Origin: JANQHS01 sp965267505
GTDB taxonomy: Bacteria; Bacteroidota; Bacteroidia; Cytophagales; CCMP332
NCBI GenBank assembly: GCA_965267505.1
Contig: OZ254081.1
Coordinates: 1,178,001 to 1,242,000 of the forward strand
DNA length: 64,000 nt
Reading direction: 5' to 3'
Shown here: positions 17,023 through 27,130 of the stretch, one piece after another
Position numbering within the stretch: position 1 is the first letter of the stretch
Layout of the letters: each line of letters opens with the position of its first letter
Program-made: the position numbers and the translations under genes
The notes under the pieces: model-generated
The model's database searches: none
What the model saw: only the letters and a program-made list of their open reading frames with translations
What the model was told of the DNA's origin: nothing

Positions 17023-18570
17023 ATGTCAGATTCAAACAGGGAAATAAGGGTTCGATTTGCTCCTAGTCCAACCGGACCTTTACATATCGGTGGGGTAAGG
17101 ACCGCATTATTCAATTACCTTTTTGCACGTCATGGTGGCGGAAAAATGATTCTAAGGATCGAGGATACAGATCAAACCCGATTTGTCCCCGGAGCAGAAG
17201 AATACATAAAAGAATCTCTTGAATGGTGCGGGATCCAGATCGATGAAGGTCCCGATAATCCTGGCGAACATGCTCCTTACCGACAATCCGAAAGAAAGGT
17301 CGGCTATAAGAAATATGCCGACGACATGATCGCAAAAGGCCTTGCATATTATGCTTTCGATACTCCTGAGGAATTAGAAAAAATGAGGGAAAGGCTAAAA
17401 GCAGCCAGGATCCCTAATCCACAATACAACAGTGCGACCCGCGAAACCATGCGGAATTCTCTTACCCTGCCTGAAGATGAGGTCAAGGAATTACTTGAAT
17501 CAGGAACCCCATATGTGGTAAGGATCAAGATCCCCAGAAAGGAAGAGATCCGTATCAATGACATGGTTCGAGGTTGGGTTATGGTTCATTCTGAGACCCT
17601 GGACGACAAGATCCTTTTGAAGTCGGATGGAATGCCCACTTACCATCTGGCAAATGTTGTAGATGACCACGAAATGGGAATTACCCATGTGATCAGGGGA
17701 GAGGAATGGCTTCCATCAGCTCCATTGCATTACCTATTGTACAAATACCTGGGTTGGGAAGATACAGCTCCACAATTTGCCCATCTTCCATTGATCCTAA
17801 AACCGGATGGGAATGGAAAACTTAGCAAAAGGGATGGTGATAAACTTGGTTTCCCGGTATTCCCTTTGAACTGGAACGATCCTTCTTCAGGAGAATTGAG
17901 TTCAGGATTCAGGGAAAAGGGATTCCTACCTGAAGCCATGGTCAATTTCCTTGCTCTTTTGGGCTGGAGTCCAGGAAGCAACGAAGAGATCTTTAGCATG
18001 GATGAGTTGATCGAAAAATTCACCATTGAAAGAGTTGGTAAGGCCGGAACCAAATTCGACATTGAAAAAGCCAAGTGGTTCAACCAGCATTATTTAAGAG
18101 AGAGATCCAATGAGGAATTGGCCCAATGGCTGGAAGGATCCCTAAATGAAAAAGGATTGAGCTTTCCTTCTGATAAACTGATACAAATCGTTGATCTATT
18201 GAAAGAAAGAGCTGTTTTTCCAAATGACCTTTGGGAACAGGGACAATTCTTTTTCGAAAAGCCCGAAAACTATGACGAGAAGGTGATTCGAAAAAAATGG
18301 AACGAGAACAATAAGGCCCTCCTTGAAAAGATGGCCACTTCAATGGAATCTCTTGGAAACTGGGAGGCCGAAAAGATCAAGGCCGATCTGGAAACTACTG
18401 CTGAAAGCCAAGGAGCAGGATTAGGCCAGGTAATGCAGCTTTTAAGGGTTTGCACTACCGGTAGACCTGCGGGTGCCGACCTGATGATGACCATGCAGAT
18501 CCTGGGAAAGGAAGAAACCCTTCAAAGGATAAACAGTGCAATCCATACCCTGGGTGTTCCAGCTTCCTGA
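17023..18570 (+). CDS. gltX: Glutamyl-tRNA synthetase
   Basis: 515 residues. Class I signature HIGG in GPLHIGGVRTALFN (the HIGH position) and the KMSKS-loop equivalent KLSKRDG are present, followed by the C-terminal helical anticodon-binding domain. It charges tRNA-Glu. Length is within the normal range of about 470-520. A 61-residue conserved small protein follows after 20 bp. Confidence 0.97.
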   Translation: MSDSNREIRVRFAPSPTGPLHIGGVRTALFNYLFARHGGGKMILRIEDTDQTRFVPGAEEYIKESLEWCGIQIDEGPDNPGEHAPYRQSERKVGYKKYADDMIAKGLAYYAFDTPEELEKMRERLKAARIPNPQYNSATRETMRNSLTLPEDEVKELLESGTPYVVRIKIPRKEEIRINDMVRGWVMVHSETLDDKILLKSDGMPTYHLANVVDDHEMGITHVIRGEEWLPSAPLHYLLYKYLGWEDTAPQFAHLPLILKPDGNGKLSKRDGDKLGFPVFPLNWNDPSSGELSSGFREKGFLPEAMVNFLALLGWSPGSNEEIFSMDELIEKFTIERVGKAGTKFDIEKAKWFNQHYLRERSNEELAQWLEGSLNEKGLSFPSDKLIQIVDLLKERAVFPNDLWEQGQFFFEKPENYDEKVIRKKWNENNKALLEKMATSMESLGNWEAEKIKADLETTAESQGAGLGQVMQLLRVCTTGRPAGADLMMTMQILGKEETLQRINSAIHTLGVPAS

Positions 18571-18590
18571 TTAAGCCCTAACTTTAGACC

Positions 18591-18776
18591 ATGGCTAAGG
18601 AAAAAAAAGACAAAAAGAAAGACCCCAAAGTTCATAAGGACCTTGAAGGATTTGAGTTCAAGATCGACTCCTTTGGAGAGATTACAAGCAACAAATCAGT
18701 AGAGGAGATCAATAAATTCCTTAACAAGAACGTAGAGGATAAAAAGCTTAAAGACCGAGAAGATCTAGATGAATAA
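18591..18776 (+). CDS. Small charged conserved protein
   Basis: 61 residues, lysine-rich N-terminus (MAKEKKDKKKDPK), then EGFEFKIDSFGEI and an acidic end. No known domain. Similar small proteins after gltX are, to my knowledge, frequent in Bacteroidota. It overlaps the following DUF1684 gene by 8 bp and has a weak -7 element (TAACTTTA) shortly before the ATG. Confidence 0.75.
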   Translation: MAKEKKDKKKDPKVHKDLEGFEFKIDSFGEITSNKSVEEINKFLNKNVEDKKLKDREDLDE

Positions 18777-19695
18777 CACCACTCCTTACAGCTTTAAGCT
18801 GGTTTTTTATCCCCTATTAGTCTTTACATTTTTCATCCAATCCTGTTCAAAGAACACTGATGGTGAACAAAGTTATTCAGCCTTTGAAGCAGAATTAATT
18901 GATTGGCAAAAGGCGCGATTTGAGCGCTTAAAAAGCGAATCTGGTTGGGTCAACCTCGCAGGACTTTTTTGGCTTGATAGCACTTGGAAGGCAATGGGAT
19001 ATTCTAAGACCTCGGATTTTGAATTGGTCTATGGCCAAGGGCCTGAAACCATTCTCCTTGCCAGAGTCCGGAAGGATTCAGCCATAGAATATATGATCCC
19101 TGATGGATTGAATGTTTACCTCGATTCCAACCTGGTTTCCGGCGGGCAGGTTTTCTCCGATGATGGGCATCAATTCTCATTTGAGAATCTGCGTTGGCAT
19201 TTCATAGAAAGAGATGGTTTTCATGCCATCAGACTTCGGGATCTTGATCATCCCAAGCTTAATGAGCTTCCGCCCTTAAAATATTATCCTGCATCTCTGG
19301 AATGGGTCAAACAAGCGCAATTCGAACCCTATCATCCTGCTCCCTATGTACAGGTTCCAAATGTTCTAGGTCGAACTACCAGAATGAAGGTCGCGGGAGA
19401 ATTAAGCTTTGAACATGAAGAGAAGATATCCAAATTGATCCTTTTTGATTCTGGACTAGGCCTTGGCTTCCTGATATTTTCAGATAAAACAAATGGAGTA
19501 AGCACCTATGGTGGAGGCCGATATATGTATCTGAAAATCCCAACTGACGGACCAGGCAAGGTAACCATTGATTTCAACAGGGCCTATAGCCCGCCCTGTG
19601 AGTTTACAGATTATGCTACTTGCGCTTTTCCTCCTTCGGAAAATATTCTGGAATTTGAGGTCCTTGCCGGAGAAAAATCAACCTTCCACGAATAA
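18769..19695 (+). CDS. DUF1684 family lipoprotein
   Basis: 308 residues with a signal peptide and lipobox (QSC), then the DUF1684 pattern: LKSESGWVNLAGLFWLD near the start, ARVRKDS, and the C-terminal FNRAYSPPCEFTDYATCAFPP. The biochemical role of the family is not established. Overlaps the small gene upstream. The stop is 3 bp from the convergent AI-2E-type gene. Confidence 0.9.
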   Translation: MNNTTPYSFKLVFYPLLVFTFFIQSCSKNTDGEQSYSAFEAELIDWQKARFERLKSESGWVNLAGLFWLDSTWKAMGYSKTSDFELVYGQGPETILLARVRKDSAIEYMIPDGLNVYLDSNLVSGGQVFSDDGHQFSFENLRWHFIERDGFHAIRLRDLDHPKLNELPPLKYYPASLEWVKQAQFEPYHPAPYVQVPNVLGRTTRMKVAGELSFEHEEKISKLILFDSGLGLGFLIFSDKTNGVSTYGGGRYMYLKIPTDGPGKVTIDFNRAYSPPCEFTDYATCAFPPSENILEFEVLAGEKSTFHE

Positions 19696-19698
19696 GGT

Positions 19699-20820
19699 TT
19701 ACTTACTTTCTTTTAGCTCTTTATAGGTCCCCATAAGTCGTACCGCCCAATTGGCACCCGGCAAATGGCTGAATATGGTCCTTGCAAGAACAAGGAGAGG
19801 AACACTCAATAACATTCCAACGACTCCCCATAGAAAGCCAAAAAACACAAGGCCAATAATAATGGTAATGAAATTTATTCCGAGGCTTTCTCCCTGAAAG
19901 CGTGGCTCCAGGATATTCCCAACCAAAAATTGAAAGGAGATGAGCAATATGGCAAATACTAAAAAGACAACCGGAGAATGTATGGTAAACATTGCGAGGA
20001 TCAATGGTGGGATGGTTGCCACAATCGAACCAACAGTTGGTATGAAATTCAGGGCAAAGGCAATGAAACCTATCAAGAAAGCATATTTCACTCCAAAAAG
20101 GAAGGCAGTCGTTCCATAAAGCACTCCAGTAGTAAGGCTGGCCAGGAACTTGATTCTCATAAAGGTCACCAGGTTACCATGGATCTGATGAAAAAGCTTT
20201 AATAGCATGTGGTCGCTCTCCGTCTCCGCTTCATCTTTTTTCGATCCATTCTCAAGATAGTCAAGGTATTTCTCATAGTTGGTTAAGCCAGATAATATGG
20301 CAAACAAGTAGATCATCATGATCACAAAGTCCGCAGTGAAATTCGTCATCTTCAGGGCAAAACCCGTGGTCGACTTAAAAAGAACAGATAAAACATCTCC
20401 TCCCACCATGGTTTCTATCAGATTGGCACTTTCCAATTCCATCCCGAAAGTATTGGAAACAAAAGCAACCATCTTATCCATTTGAGCATCCAGGGCCTTT
20501 TCCATAACTGGATAATCACTGACCATAGAACTAGCCGAAGCACTGATCAAATAAATGACAGCAAAGGCAACAACAAAAAGGGAAAAGCCGGATAGGATCA
20601 CGGCCAAAATCCTAGGAATACCTTTTTTGATCTGTAGTTTTAGCAAAGGGAGAAGGAGAAGAGCCAGAAACAAGGCCACAATAAATGGGATCAATAATTT
20701 CTTGAGGAGCCACATTAAAAAGACGACTGCGAAAAAAAAGAAATAGGAAAGTATCCTACGGATAGTATTCAAATTCCTATCCATCCTTTCCCAACGATTG
20801 GCTTCCTCAAGGTTTGGCAT
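19699..20820 (-). CDS. AI-2E family membrane transporter
   Basis: 373 residues with about seven membrane helices and the family motif NFIPTVGSIVATIPP near residue 270. The family includes TqsA (autoinducer-2 export) and Na+/H+ antiporters, so substrate cannot be inferred. It is divergent from the asparaginase-like gene, sharing a 27-bp spacer. Confidence 0.88.
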   Translation of the reverse strand: MPNLEEANRWERMDRNLNTIRRILSYFFFFAVVFLMWLLKKLLIPFIVALFLALLLLPLLKLQIKKGIPRILAVILSGFSLFVVAFAVIYLISASASSMVSDYPVMEKALDAQMDKMVAFVSNTFGMELESANLIETMVGGDVLSVLFKSTTGFALKMTNFTADFVIMMIYLFAILSGLTNYEKYLDYLENGSKKDEAETESDHMLLKLFHQIHGNLVTFMRIKFLASLTTGVLYGTTAFLFGVKYAFLIGFIAFALNFIPTVGSIVATIPPLILAMFTIHSPVVFLVFAILLISFQFLVGNILEPRFQGESLGINFITIIIGLVFFGFLWGVVGMLLSVPLLVLARTIFSHLPGANWAVRLMGTYKELKESK

Positions 20821-20847
20821 AACTTCGCTAATTATTCTACCAATTTA

Positions 20848-21834
20848 ATGATGCATAATTCTAGCAGAAGAAGATTTCTTCTAAATTCTGGGATAGGGGC
20901 CATAGGAGCGTTGATGTACAACCCATTGGCCGCTCGTTCCTTAAAAAAGGCGGACCCCAGGCTAACTTTCATTTCTACCTGGAATCATGGCAAGGTTGCA
21001 AATGAAAAGGCAATTGAGCTGGTTCAGTCAGGAAAGGAAATTCTTGAAGCAGTTGAAAAAGGGGTGGCTATTGTGGAAAGCGAGGAAGATGGCAGATCTG
21101 TTGGGCTAGGAGGATTTCCTGATTCAGATGGCACAGTAAGCCTCGATGCCTGCATCATGAAAGGAAATGGAGCTTCAGGATCAGTGGGTGCACTTCAGGA
21201 TATCGAACATCCTATTTCCGTCGCCCGAAAAGTAATGGAAGAAACTCCTCATGTTATGTTGGTTGGTACAGGAGCAAAGAAATTTGCCTTGAGCCAGGGG
21301 TTCCCTGAAAAAGAGCTCCTCGTACCTGAAACTATAGAAGCCTACGAAAAATGGAAAAAAGAATCTGATCAGAAACCTCCAGCGGTAAACAATGAGAACC
21401 ATGATACCATAGGTTTACTTGGATTAGCTGCTAACGGGGAAATGGCCGGTGCCTGCACTACCTCAGGTTGGGCCTTCAAAATGCCCGGCAGATTAGGGGA
21501 TAGTCCCATAATTGGGGCAGGCCTATTCGTTGATGATGAAGTTGGTGGAGCAACGGCAAGCGGACTTGGGGAAACAATTATCCAAACAGCGGGCTGCCAT
21601 ACTGTGGTTGAATTGATGAGGCAGGGCTACACCCCGGAAGAAGCCTGCAAAGAAGCTTGCAAAAGGATTTCAAAAAAGCATTCTAAGTGGAAAATATCTG
21701 ATGTACAGGCCTGCTTTATAGCCCTCAGAAAGGATGGTGTCACGGGATCCTATTGCATAAAAAAAGGATTCAATTATGCTTTGACCACCCAGGAAGGTAC
21801 CATCCTGAAAGACGCCCCTTATTTATTAAAATAG
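20848..21834 (+). CDS. N(4)-(beta-N-acetylglucosaminyl)-L-asparaginase family (Ntn hydrolase)
   Basis: 328 residues. The N-terminus NSSRRRFLLNSG resembles a twin-arginine signal, so export by Tat is likely. The Ntn-hydrolase self-cleavage site with catalytic threonine is in ENHDTIGLLGLA near residue 190, and the substrate region GDSPIIGAGLFVDDEVGGATASG is conserved. The family cleaves the link between sugar and asparagine in glycoproteins. The 3' end overlaps the convergent antiporter gene by 16 bp. Confidence 0.9.
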   Translation: MMHNSSRRRFLLNSGIGAIGALMYNPLAARSLKKADPRLTFISTWNHGKVANEKAIELVQSGKEILEAVEKGVAIVESEEDGRSVGLGGFPDSDGTVSLDACIMKGNGASGSVGALQDIEHPISVARKVMEETPHVMLVGTGAKKFALSQGFPEKELLVPETIEAYEKWKKESDQKPPAVNNENHDTIGLLGLAANGEMAGACTTSGWAFKMPGRLGDSPIIGAGLFVDDEVGGATASGLGETIIQTAGCHTVVELMRQGYTPEEACKEACKRISKKHSKWKISDVQACFIALRKDGVTGSYCIKKGFNYALTTQEGTILKDAPYLLK

Positions 21835-23612
21835 AAAAGTCGATCTCCTTTTTCTATTCGCTTCAAGGAATCGCTAACAGGCCAAACCTTTTTTTCTTCA
21901 TTCAGGATGAAAAGAGGTAGCCTTTTGTATTCCTGATCTTCAAGCAACATGTTAAAATGGTCCTTGCTATCGATAACAATCTCTTTGATCTCTGTGTTCT
22001 TTCGGCAGAGTTCTACTAGTGCATAAAAATCTATCTCCCCATTGAACAAGAGGTTCTGTGGAAGATCTTCCTCTGAGACATTGGATTCAAGCCTGGATCG
22101 AATCCTGAAGGTCTTATTCTCACCAAATTCTTCTTCAAGCAATTGACATGCATGAAAATTAACCTCTGTATTCGGAGTGATTGCCCATATTTGGCCGAAC
22201 TTCTCAAAATCCAATTCATCTAGGCCATCATCGCTTAAGATATTCGGATAATAGACCGGAAGGCCTAAATTCTTTGCCTCTTTTAAGCTGCTTTTATTAA
22301 TATCCGACATAATCACATTTACCCCTAAACTTTGGATCATCAAGGCTATCTTCCTGGTTGCTTCATTTGCTCCAAGGAATAAAATACCATACGCTTTCGG
22401 ATGATAAACATTCAAAAGCTTGGCCATGAATCTTGCAGAAAAACCCTGAATGAGAACAGTACACAATATGACTAAAAAAGTAAGTGGGAGAATCTTTTTT
22501 ACAATTTCTGAATCGAAATAGTCGAGGTTTAGCTCTTCCAACCTTAGTGCAAAAACGGAGGCCACACCCGCAGCTACAATTCCTCGTGGACCGATCCAAG
22601 AAACAAAGAGTTTCTCTTTTAAGTTGAGCTCCTTTCCCGCAGAAAGAAAAACGCCGATCGGTCTGATGATAAAAATCAGTGAAAGAGGAACAAATATGGA
22701 TGTCCAACCCAAAGCCTCAATGTCTTTGATATCAATGCGGGAGGAAAGGATAATAAAAAGCACCGAAATCAGAATTGTAACAATGTCCTCCTTAAAACTT
22801 AGGATCTCATCAAAATCTCGGATTTTTTTATTTCCCAACGCCATTCCCATTATGGTCACGGCCAATAATCCGGATTCTGGTTCGATCATATCCGATATTG
22901 TGAAAGAAAGAAGGACTAGCGAAAGGATGACCACGTTTATCAGGTAATCCGGAATGTACTTTCGCTTTAACAGGTAGGTGATTAGTTCTGCAACACTGAA
23001 TCCAACCAAAAAACCAACCAGGATTTTTAGTCCAAAGTCTCCGAGTATGTGAAAAAAAGTCCCTCTGTCAGCAAGAGCGATTACGTACTCAAAGACCAAA
23101 ATCGCCGCCAATGCTCCCAATGGATCAATCAAAATGCCCTCCCCTTTCAATATGGTGGCCACATTGGTTTTTGCTCTTACATTACGAAGAATAGGCCCTA
23201 CCACGGTGGGGCCGGTAACGATAATAATTGATCCAAACAGAATTGCCAATTTCCAACTGAAACCTGAGAAAACAACCGCAGCAACGGCTCCTCCAATCAT
23301 GCTGATCAGCCCTCCTATGATCAAAAGATTCCTGATAACCCCTCTTACTTTTCTTACCTCTTTCAGCTTGAGGGTAAGACCTCCTTCAAAAAGTATCAGG
23401 CCAACGGAAAGGGAGATGAAATCAAATAAATAATCCTCCTGAAAGATGGTATCCCCATCAATGAACTTGACCCCATCTGGATCAATGGTTTGCCAAATAG
23501 GTCCAAAAAAAAGCCCTGCCAATATCAATGGCACGATAGAGGGTATCTTGGCACGCCAGGCGAACCATTGGGATAGGATCCCAAGAACCAATATTGCAGA
23601 CAGTTCAATCAC
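21819..23612 (-). CDS. Monovalent cation:proton antiporter with C-terminal TrkA-N-like domain
   Basis: 597 residues. Residues 1-395 form 11-13 membrane helices of the CPA type (LFEGGLTLKL, GPTVVGPILR, SWIGPRGIVAAGVAS). From residue 400 a Rossmann-like TrkA-N domain (GILFLGANEATRKIALMIQ) follows, then a short tail. It probably exchanges Na+ or K+ for H+ under control of a bound nucleotide. Confidence 0.9.
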   Translation of the reverse strand: MIELSAILVLGILSQWFAWRAKIPSIVPLILAGLFFGPIWQTIDPDGVKFIDGDTIFQEDYLFDFISLSVGLILFEGGLTLKLKEVRKVRGVIRNLLIIGGLISMIGGAVAAVVFSGFSWKLAILFGSIIIVTGPTVVGPILRNVRAKTNVATILKGEGILIDPLGALAAILVFEYVIALADRGTFFHILGDFGLKILVGFLVGFSVAELITYLLKRKYIPDYLINVVILSLVLLSFTISDMIEPESGLLAVTIMGMALGNKKIRDFDEILSFKEDIVTILISVLFIILSSRIDIKDIEALGWTSIFVPLSLIFIIRPIGVFLSAGKELNLKEKLFVSWIGPRGIVAAGVASVFALRLEELNLDYFDSEIVKKILPLTFLVILCTVLIQGFSARFMAKLLNVYHPKAYGILFLGANEATRKIALMIQSLGVNVIMSDINKSSLKEAKNLGLPVYYPNILSDDGLDELDFEKFGQIWAITPNTEVNFHACQLLEEEFGENKTFRIRSRLESNVSEEDLPQNLLFNGEIDFYALVELCRKNTEIKEIVIDSKDHFNMLLEDQEYKRLPLFILNEEKKVWPVSDSLKRIEKGDRLFYFNK

Positions 23613-23661
23613 GAATCTCCAAAATATGGAGAATTAGTGATTATAACTCAAAGACGGTTTT

Positions 23662-26034
23662 CTAGAACTTGGCTCTAAGCCCCAGCAGGTAGTTCCTGCC
23701 CGCCTGAGGGTAATAATAGGGTTGACCAAAGAACACATAGCCGTTTGATACATATTCTGTATCTGTGATATTATTCACTAATAGGGTCAGGCTGACCTCC
23801 TTTATCGACTTTGGAAAGATCCTGTACATCACCCGCAGGTCATTTATGAAATATGGATCAAGGGTCAAACGCTCTACATTCTCATTGTTCAGATACTGTT
23901 TTCCCACGTATTTACTCAATAAACTAATCTCCAGATGCTTGATCGGAAGGAAACTAAACTGACTGGCACCTATTACAGATGGAGAAAAGGCAATTGGAGT
24001 ATTTTCCTGATTGAAGCTCCCGTCAGGGTTTCCCCATACAAAATCAATATTGGTATTGCTGCTCAGCGTTAAATTGGGACTCCACTGAAAATATCTTCCT
24101 AAAAGGAATTGGGCATTCAACTCAATTCCGTTTCTAAAGCTCTCCCCAACGTTTTGCCTGATAGGCGCACCTACATTGTTCAACTCTCCTGTCAGTACCA
24201 ATTGATTTTGGTAATACATGGAGTAGAAATTGATTTGGTATGCCGACTTTTGCCCTCTTCTCCGATATCCAACCTCCAGGTCATATAGGGTCTCCGCCTT
24301 AGGTTTCTCATCATCAAGATTGTCGATATAATCACCCCTATTCGGCTCTCTGTTTCCGACGGCAATGGAAGCGTATAGGTCTGTGTTTTGATTGAGGTTA
24401 TAGGTCACTCCCAGTTTTGGATTAAAGAAATTAAACTCATCATTAAAGTTTAAAAGGACATTTCCCTCATCGATACCTTCGGCTCTGTAGAAAACCCTCC
24501 TGTATTGGAGATCGGCGAAAAGCAGGAATCTTGGAGATAGTTTGAAATTCCATTTGACATAGGCCGTAAGGTCATTCTTGATGGAGTTATTATCATAATA
24601 GCGATGCCCCAGCTCAGAGTTGGAAGCATACCTGGTCCAGATCACTTCTCCAAAATGAGCTCCATCGTATTGATTGGCAGCAAACCCAAAGACAAGATTG
24701 GATCTGCCCCTGGTATAGTTCAAACTTGAGGTGATCCCATAAAAATGATTGTCCAGCCATTTTCTTCTTACCAAATCCGTATTGTTGATCACCGTATCGC
24801 CCACGATTAACGGGCGAATCCTGTAAAAAGCAAGATCTGTATCCATCCAGGGCTGATTTACATCCTGGTATTCTTCAAAGAAACCTCTTCCATGGGTATA
24901 ATGAAGAGCGGCATTTAGAGTCATGCCCTCTCCCATATTTTGCGAAAAGTGGAATTGCAGATGATCCTGGTCATAGTCATCAACCTGATTATCATAAAAT
25001 AACCTGGTGCTGAAATCAGGATTTACCACCTGCCCGGCTGGGTTAAATGTTCTATCGTTGGCAAGGGTGGCTGAATCAATTCCAAACCAGCTCTGGTAGG
25101 TCCTTTCTCTTCCTCCAAAAGCAATTAACTTGAAAACGGAATTCTTTCCAACGTAAGAACCTGAGCCATAATAGGAGTTCAACTCTGAGCTGGCCCGATC
25201 AACATATCCATCAGAACCGATCACGGAAAACTTACCTTCAAATACCCAATGCTTGTTGATCAGGCCGCTTCCGGCCTGGGCGGATATCTTTCTGGTATTG
25301 AAAGACCCATAGGAAGCATCAATTTGCCCGTATGGGTCGTTCGAAACATTCAGGGTTTGAAGATTAACGGTTCCCCCGAAAGCTCCTGCTCCATTGGTTG
25401 ATGTACCCACACCTCTTTGAACCTGCACGTTCTCCGTAGATGAAGCTATATCCGGGATATCAACCCAGAAGACCTGGTGCGATTCTGCATCATTGTATGG
25501 GATTCCATTGATAGTAACGTTTATTCTGGTTTGGTCACTTCCCCTTATCCTCATACCGGTATACCCTACTCCATTTCCTGCATCAGAAGTAGTAACAACA
25601 CTGGGAGTCCAGTTCAGGAGGAAGGGAGCATCCTGTCCCAGGTTATTCTTCTGCAGATAATCTCTATCGTAGTTTGAGTATGTGGTAGGGGACTCACGTT
25701 CTGCTCTTGTAGCTGAAATGATCACCTCATCAGTCCAGCTATTGGATTGGGAAAGGCTGATGCCCAGATCAAGGTCGCCGCTTATGTCCAGGGTATCAAC
25801 CCATGCATTATAACCCACAAACCGTACCTGGACCGGATAGGTACCTGAGCTTATTCCCTCGATCTTAAACCTTCCTTCAGAATCACTTGTGGCAATAAAA
25901 AATGTCCCCGTGATCTGCACGGTGGCACCAACCAAAGGGCTCTCTCCATCGGTAATTGAACCGGAAAATGTGCTTTGAGCAACAGCACTCAGGCAATGCA
26001 ATAGCATTGCGCTCAATAGAAATATGTTTTTCAT
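23662..26034 (-). CDS. TonB-dependent receptor under TPP control (probable thiamine-related uptake)
   Basis: 790 residues: signal peptide ending in VAQS, a carboxypeptidase-like regulatory domain (GSITDGESPLVGATVQI), a plug domain (MRIRGSDQTRINVTING), and a 22-strand barrel ending in aromatic-basic RAKF. The TPP riboswitch immediately upstream makes thiamine or a thiamine precursor the probable ligand, in line with thiamine-regulated TonB receptors described in Bacteroidetes. PnuC-type and kinase genes lie upstream on the same strand. Confidence 0.9.
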   Translation of the reverse strand: MKNIFLLSAMLLHCLSAVAQSTFSGSITDGESPLVGATVQITGTFFIATSDSEGRFKIEGISSGTYPVQVRFVGYNAWVDTLDISGDLDLGISLSQSNSWTDEVIISATRAERESPTTYSNYDRDYLQKNNLGQDAPFLLNWTPSVVTTSDAGNGVGYTGMRIRGSDQTRINVTINGIPYNDAESHQVFWVDIPDIASSTENVQVQRGVGTSTNGAGAFGGTVNLQTLNVSNDPYGQIDASYGSFNTRKISAQAGSGLINKHWVFEGKFSVIGSDGYVDRASSELNSYYGSGSYVGKNSVFKLIAFGGRERTYQSWFGIDSATLANDRTFNPAGQVVNPDFSTRLFYDNQVDDYDQDHLQFHFSQNMGEGMTLNAALHYTHGRGFFEEYQDVNQPWMDTDLAFYRIRPLIVGDTVINNTDLVRRKWLDNHFYGITSSLNYTRGRSNLVFGFAANQYDGAHFGEVIWTRYASNSELGHRYYDNNSIKNDLTAYVKWNFKLSPRFLLFADLQYRRVFYRAEGIDEGNVLLNFNDEFNFFNPKLGVTYNLNQNTDLYASIAVGNREPNRGDYIDNLDDEKPKAETLYDLEVGYRRRGQKSAYQINFYSMYYQNQLVLTGELNNVGAPIRQNVGESFRNGIELNAQFLLGRYFQWSPNLTLSSNTNIDFVWGNPDGSFNQENTPIAFSPSVIGASQFSFLPIKHLEISLLSKYVGKQYLNNENVERLTLDPYFINDLRVMYRIFPKSIKEVSLTLLVNNITDTEYVSNGYVFFGQPYYYPQAGRNYLLGLRAKF

Positions 26035-26049
26035 GATACGAACTTCAAC

Positions 26050-26127
26050 TCCGGATCCCTACGGCCGCACTACCGGCTTCAGGTAATAAGGGTATGATCT
26101 CAGCCCGTTGTTTTTGAGGCACCCCAT
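26050..26127 (-). promoter_or_regulatory. TPP riboswitch (THI element)
   Basis: On the minus strand the segment reads GGGGTGCC, then GGGCTGAGATCATACCC, ACCTGA, and ends GTGCGGCCGTAGGGATCC. These are the conserved blocks of the thiamine pyrophosphate riboswitch in the right order. Only about 15 nt separate it from the receptor start codon, so control of translation start is likely, although termination cannot be ruled out. Confidence 0.93.
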
Positions 26128-26161
26128 TTTCCAGATGCCCAAAAGTAAAAAAGAAATGATT

Positions 26162-26530
26162 CTAAGAAATAATCCTTTGGATTGATCTTATCAACTCGCT
26201 TTCGCTGGAATCCACTTTCCCATCTGAAAAGGAGATTTCAAAAAGGCCGTTCGTCAAGGCTTTCGCATCCTCAGTATCTCCAAATATCTGGGGGACATAC
26301 TTTTTGATGAATTCCTTTTTATCCTCCTCGCTATGCTGCTTGTATTCGATCATAGATTCTTTAAGGATCTTGGTATACTCAGAATCATCCACTTTAAGGA
26401 TATCATATTGATCGAGGAATTCCTCAATTTCACTTTCAGTGATCTTATGGTTTGCCTGGATGGCACAGAGGTACAGATAAACTGAAAAATGGTTTTTGGT
26501 CCAGCTGTCAACGGTGGCGTAATTGATCAT
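26162..26530 (-). CDS. TerB-like / small helical protein
   Basis: 122 residues, almost all helical, with the acidic segment FEISFSDGKVDSSESELIRSI that resembles TerB-type domains. No signal peptide. Lies between the kinase gene and the TPP riboswitch on the same strand. Role unknown. The family link is tentative. Confidence 0.55.
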   Translation of the reverse strand: MINYATVDSWTKNHFSVYLYLCAIQANHKITESEIEEFLDQYDILKVDDSEYTKILKESMIEYKQHSEEDKKEFIKKYVPQIFGDTEDAKALTNGLFEISFSDGKVDSSESELIRSIQRIIS

Positions 26531-26599
26531 TTCGCTAGGGATTATTGATAAGCCTTAAAGCTTGAAAAATAAATATAGTCAAATATAAAACCGATTCCC

Positions 26600-27130
26600 T
26601 CAATTGCTTCGTGCTGAGGGATCATTGATGGCTTCGATCTCTCGTTTAAGGAAGGACTCTCTTTTCTCTTTATCCCCTTGAACCATTTTATAAGAGATCC
26701 CATGCTCTTCAAGCAAATGCTTCCAACTATCCAGCATCTCAAGCCTTTTATCTTCAGAAGCCCTGCTGACATCCGTCTCAAATTCCGGATCAGGATAAAA
26801 GAGATAATAGTGGTCATAGCTCTTTTTGGAGACCAAATCGATCAACCAGGCAGGTTCATGATCAAAATACCATTTTGAATAGAACAGGGAGGATAGAATG
26901 TTGGTATCCAAAATTCCGATAGCAATACCTGACTTTTCAAGCTCTTCCTCATTCCATATCTGACCCCAGGCGATCCCTTCAACATCCCCAACTTCTATAG
27001 GGCGGTCCAAGCCTTCTGCAAAATCCCTAGCAAACTCCTTGCTGAACGGAATTCCCAATTCGGATTTAACCCATTCAGCCATGCTCGTCTTACCAGAACA
27101 TTCCGGCCCAATGAAAACCACCCGGATCAT
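26600..27130 (-). CDS. NadR-like AAA ATPase / nucleoside kinase
   Basis: 176 residues. Walker A GPECSGKTS directly after the first strand (RVVFIG), and the later DTNILSS and YYLFYPDPEF match the NadR C-terminal kinase fold that phosphorylates nicotinamide riboside. ATG at 27130 overlaps the stop of the transporter gene (ATGA), so translation is coupled. Given the neighbouring TPP riboswitch, thiamine kinase activity is an alternative to nicotinamide riboside kinase. Confidence 0.8.
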   Translation of the reverse strand: MIRVVFIGPECSGKTSMAEWVKSELGIPFSKEFARDFAEGLDRPIEVGDVEGIAWGQIWNEEELEKSGIAIGILDTNILSSLFYSKWYFDHEPAWLIDLVSKKSYDHYYLFYPDPEFETDVSRASEDKRLEMLDSWKHLLEEHGISYKMVQGDKEKRESFLKREIEAINDPSARSN

